Source of the DNA: Prevotellaceae bacterium
GTDB lineage: Bacteria; Bacteroidota; Bacteroidia; Bacteroidales; UBA932
Reading direction: 5' to 3'
DNA length: 6,664 nt
Assembly: GCA_031287815.1 (NCBI GenBank)
Contig: JAITSM010000018.1
Span: forward strand, 1 to 6,664
The translations under genes were made by a program, and so were the position numbers. Positions 6,601-6,664 of this stretch are shown here, piece after piece. Under the pieces are notes generated by a model that saw only the letters and a list, made by a program, of their open reading frames with translations, made no database searches and was not told where the DNA came from. Position 1 is the stretch's first letter. Every line of letters starts with the position of its first letter.

Positions 6601-6608
6601 TATCTTTG
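6601..6608 (+). promoter_or_regulatory. Bacteroidetes-type -7 promoter box for the rightward gene
   Basis: TATCTTTG matches the TAnnTTTG consensus recognised by the Bacteroidota primary sigma factor. It lies 27 nt before the rightward ATG at 6636. No good TTTG -33 element is seen at the expected distance upstream, where the sequence is GC-rich. A 7-bp inverted repeat, AATGCTT (6595-6601) and AAGCATT (6629-6635), brackets the box and could serve as an operator. No equally good box is visible for the leftward transposase operon. Confidence 0.5.
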
Positions 6609-6635
6609 CGTCGTCAAACTTTTAAAACAAGCATT

Positions 6636-6664
6636 ATGGCTGATTTCGTTTTTCGCTTCACCTT
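6636..6664 (+). CDS. start of a divergent gene, truncated by the window edge
   Basis: An ATG 27 nt after the TATCTTTG box opens a plus-strand frame reading MADFVFRFT before the window ends. Only nine residues are visible, so the product cannot be identified. By comparison with Mu, where the repressor gene is transcribed divergently from the transposition genes at the left end, this could be a lysogeny regulator. A host gene beyond the phage end is also possible, because no recognisable phage terminus could be placed in the 107-bp gap. The upstream sequence (TTTAAAACAAGCATT) is the A-rich type of leader used by this group. Confidence 0.5.

Noticed and set aside
6595..6635. Possible invertible promoter: the 7-bp inverted repeat AATGCTT/AAGCATT flanks the TATCTTTG box
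   Set aside because: The repeat is far shorter than known Bacteroides invertible-promoter repeats and a 7-bp match in a 107-bp gap is quite likely by chance; retained only as a possible operator.

Overview
The window looks like the early (transposition and replication) region of a Mu-like transposable phage or prophage from a Bacteroidota host. Host evidence: gene leaders are A-rich with little Shine-Dalgarno sequence, and the right-hand intergenic region holds TATCTTTG, a match to the Bacteroidetes -7 promoter consensus TAnnTTTG. Phage evidence: a 673-aa DDE transposase of the MuA family is followed by a MuB-like AAA ATPase with an N-terminal helix-turn-helix, a DUF3164 protein and a possible GemA/Gp16-like protein. 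These families recur in early regions of transposable phages. Transposable Bacteroides phages such as the hankyphages are known; that this is one of their relatives is inference.

Layout, read right to left because ten of the eleven genes are on the minus strand. At the right edge a plus-strand gene starts at 6636 and leaves the window. A 107-bp divergent intergenic region (6529-6635) with GC-rich dyads and the TATCTTTG box separates it from muA (6528-4507). Then follow muB (4479-3631), a RecA/RadA-like P-loop ATPase (3609-2965), a 96-aa unknown (2947-2657), the GemA-like candidate (2660-2253), a 102-aa unknown (2250-1942), the DUF3164 gene (1925-1311) and a 75-aa unknown (1308-1081). Spacing is 2-27 nt or a 4-nt ATGA overlap throughout, so this is one operon.

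The operon is interrupted at 996-1080 by an 85-bp gap. It holds a 9-bp GC-rich stem followed by eight T on the minus strand, which looks like an intrinsic terminator or attenuator. A second overlapping set follows: a 92-aa unknown (995-717), a 101-aa unknown (736-431) and a C5-cytosine methyltransferase-like gene (434 to the left edge).

The methyltransferase reading frame has an amber codon at 108-110, exactly where a tryptophan is expected before the ENP motif. Downstream, the same frame stays open and keeps methyltransferase-like sequence to the window edge. The gene is either inactivated by a TGG to TAG change or expressed in an unusual way.

Working together: MuA would bind phage ends and do strand transfer, and MuB would capture target DNA and activate MuA. 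The RecA-like ATPase is an additional motor of unknown role in the same transcript. The small genes are probably early accessory functions. No RNA genes, CRISPR array, insertion sequence or phage end could be recognised.
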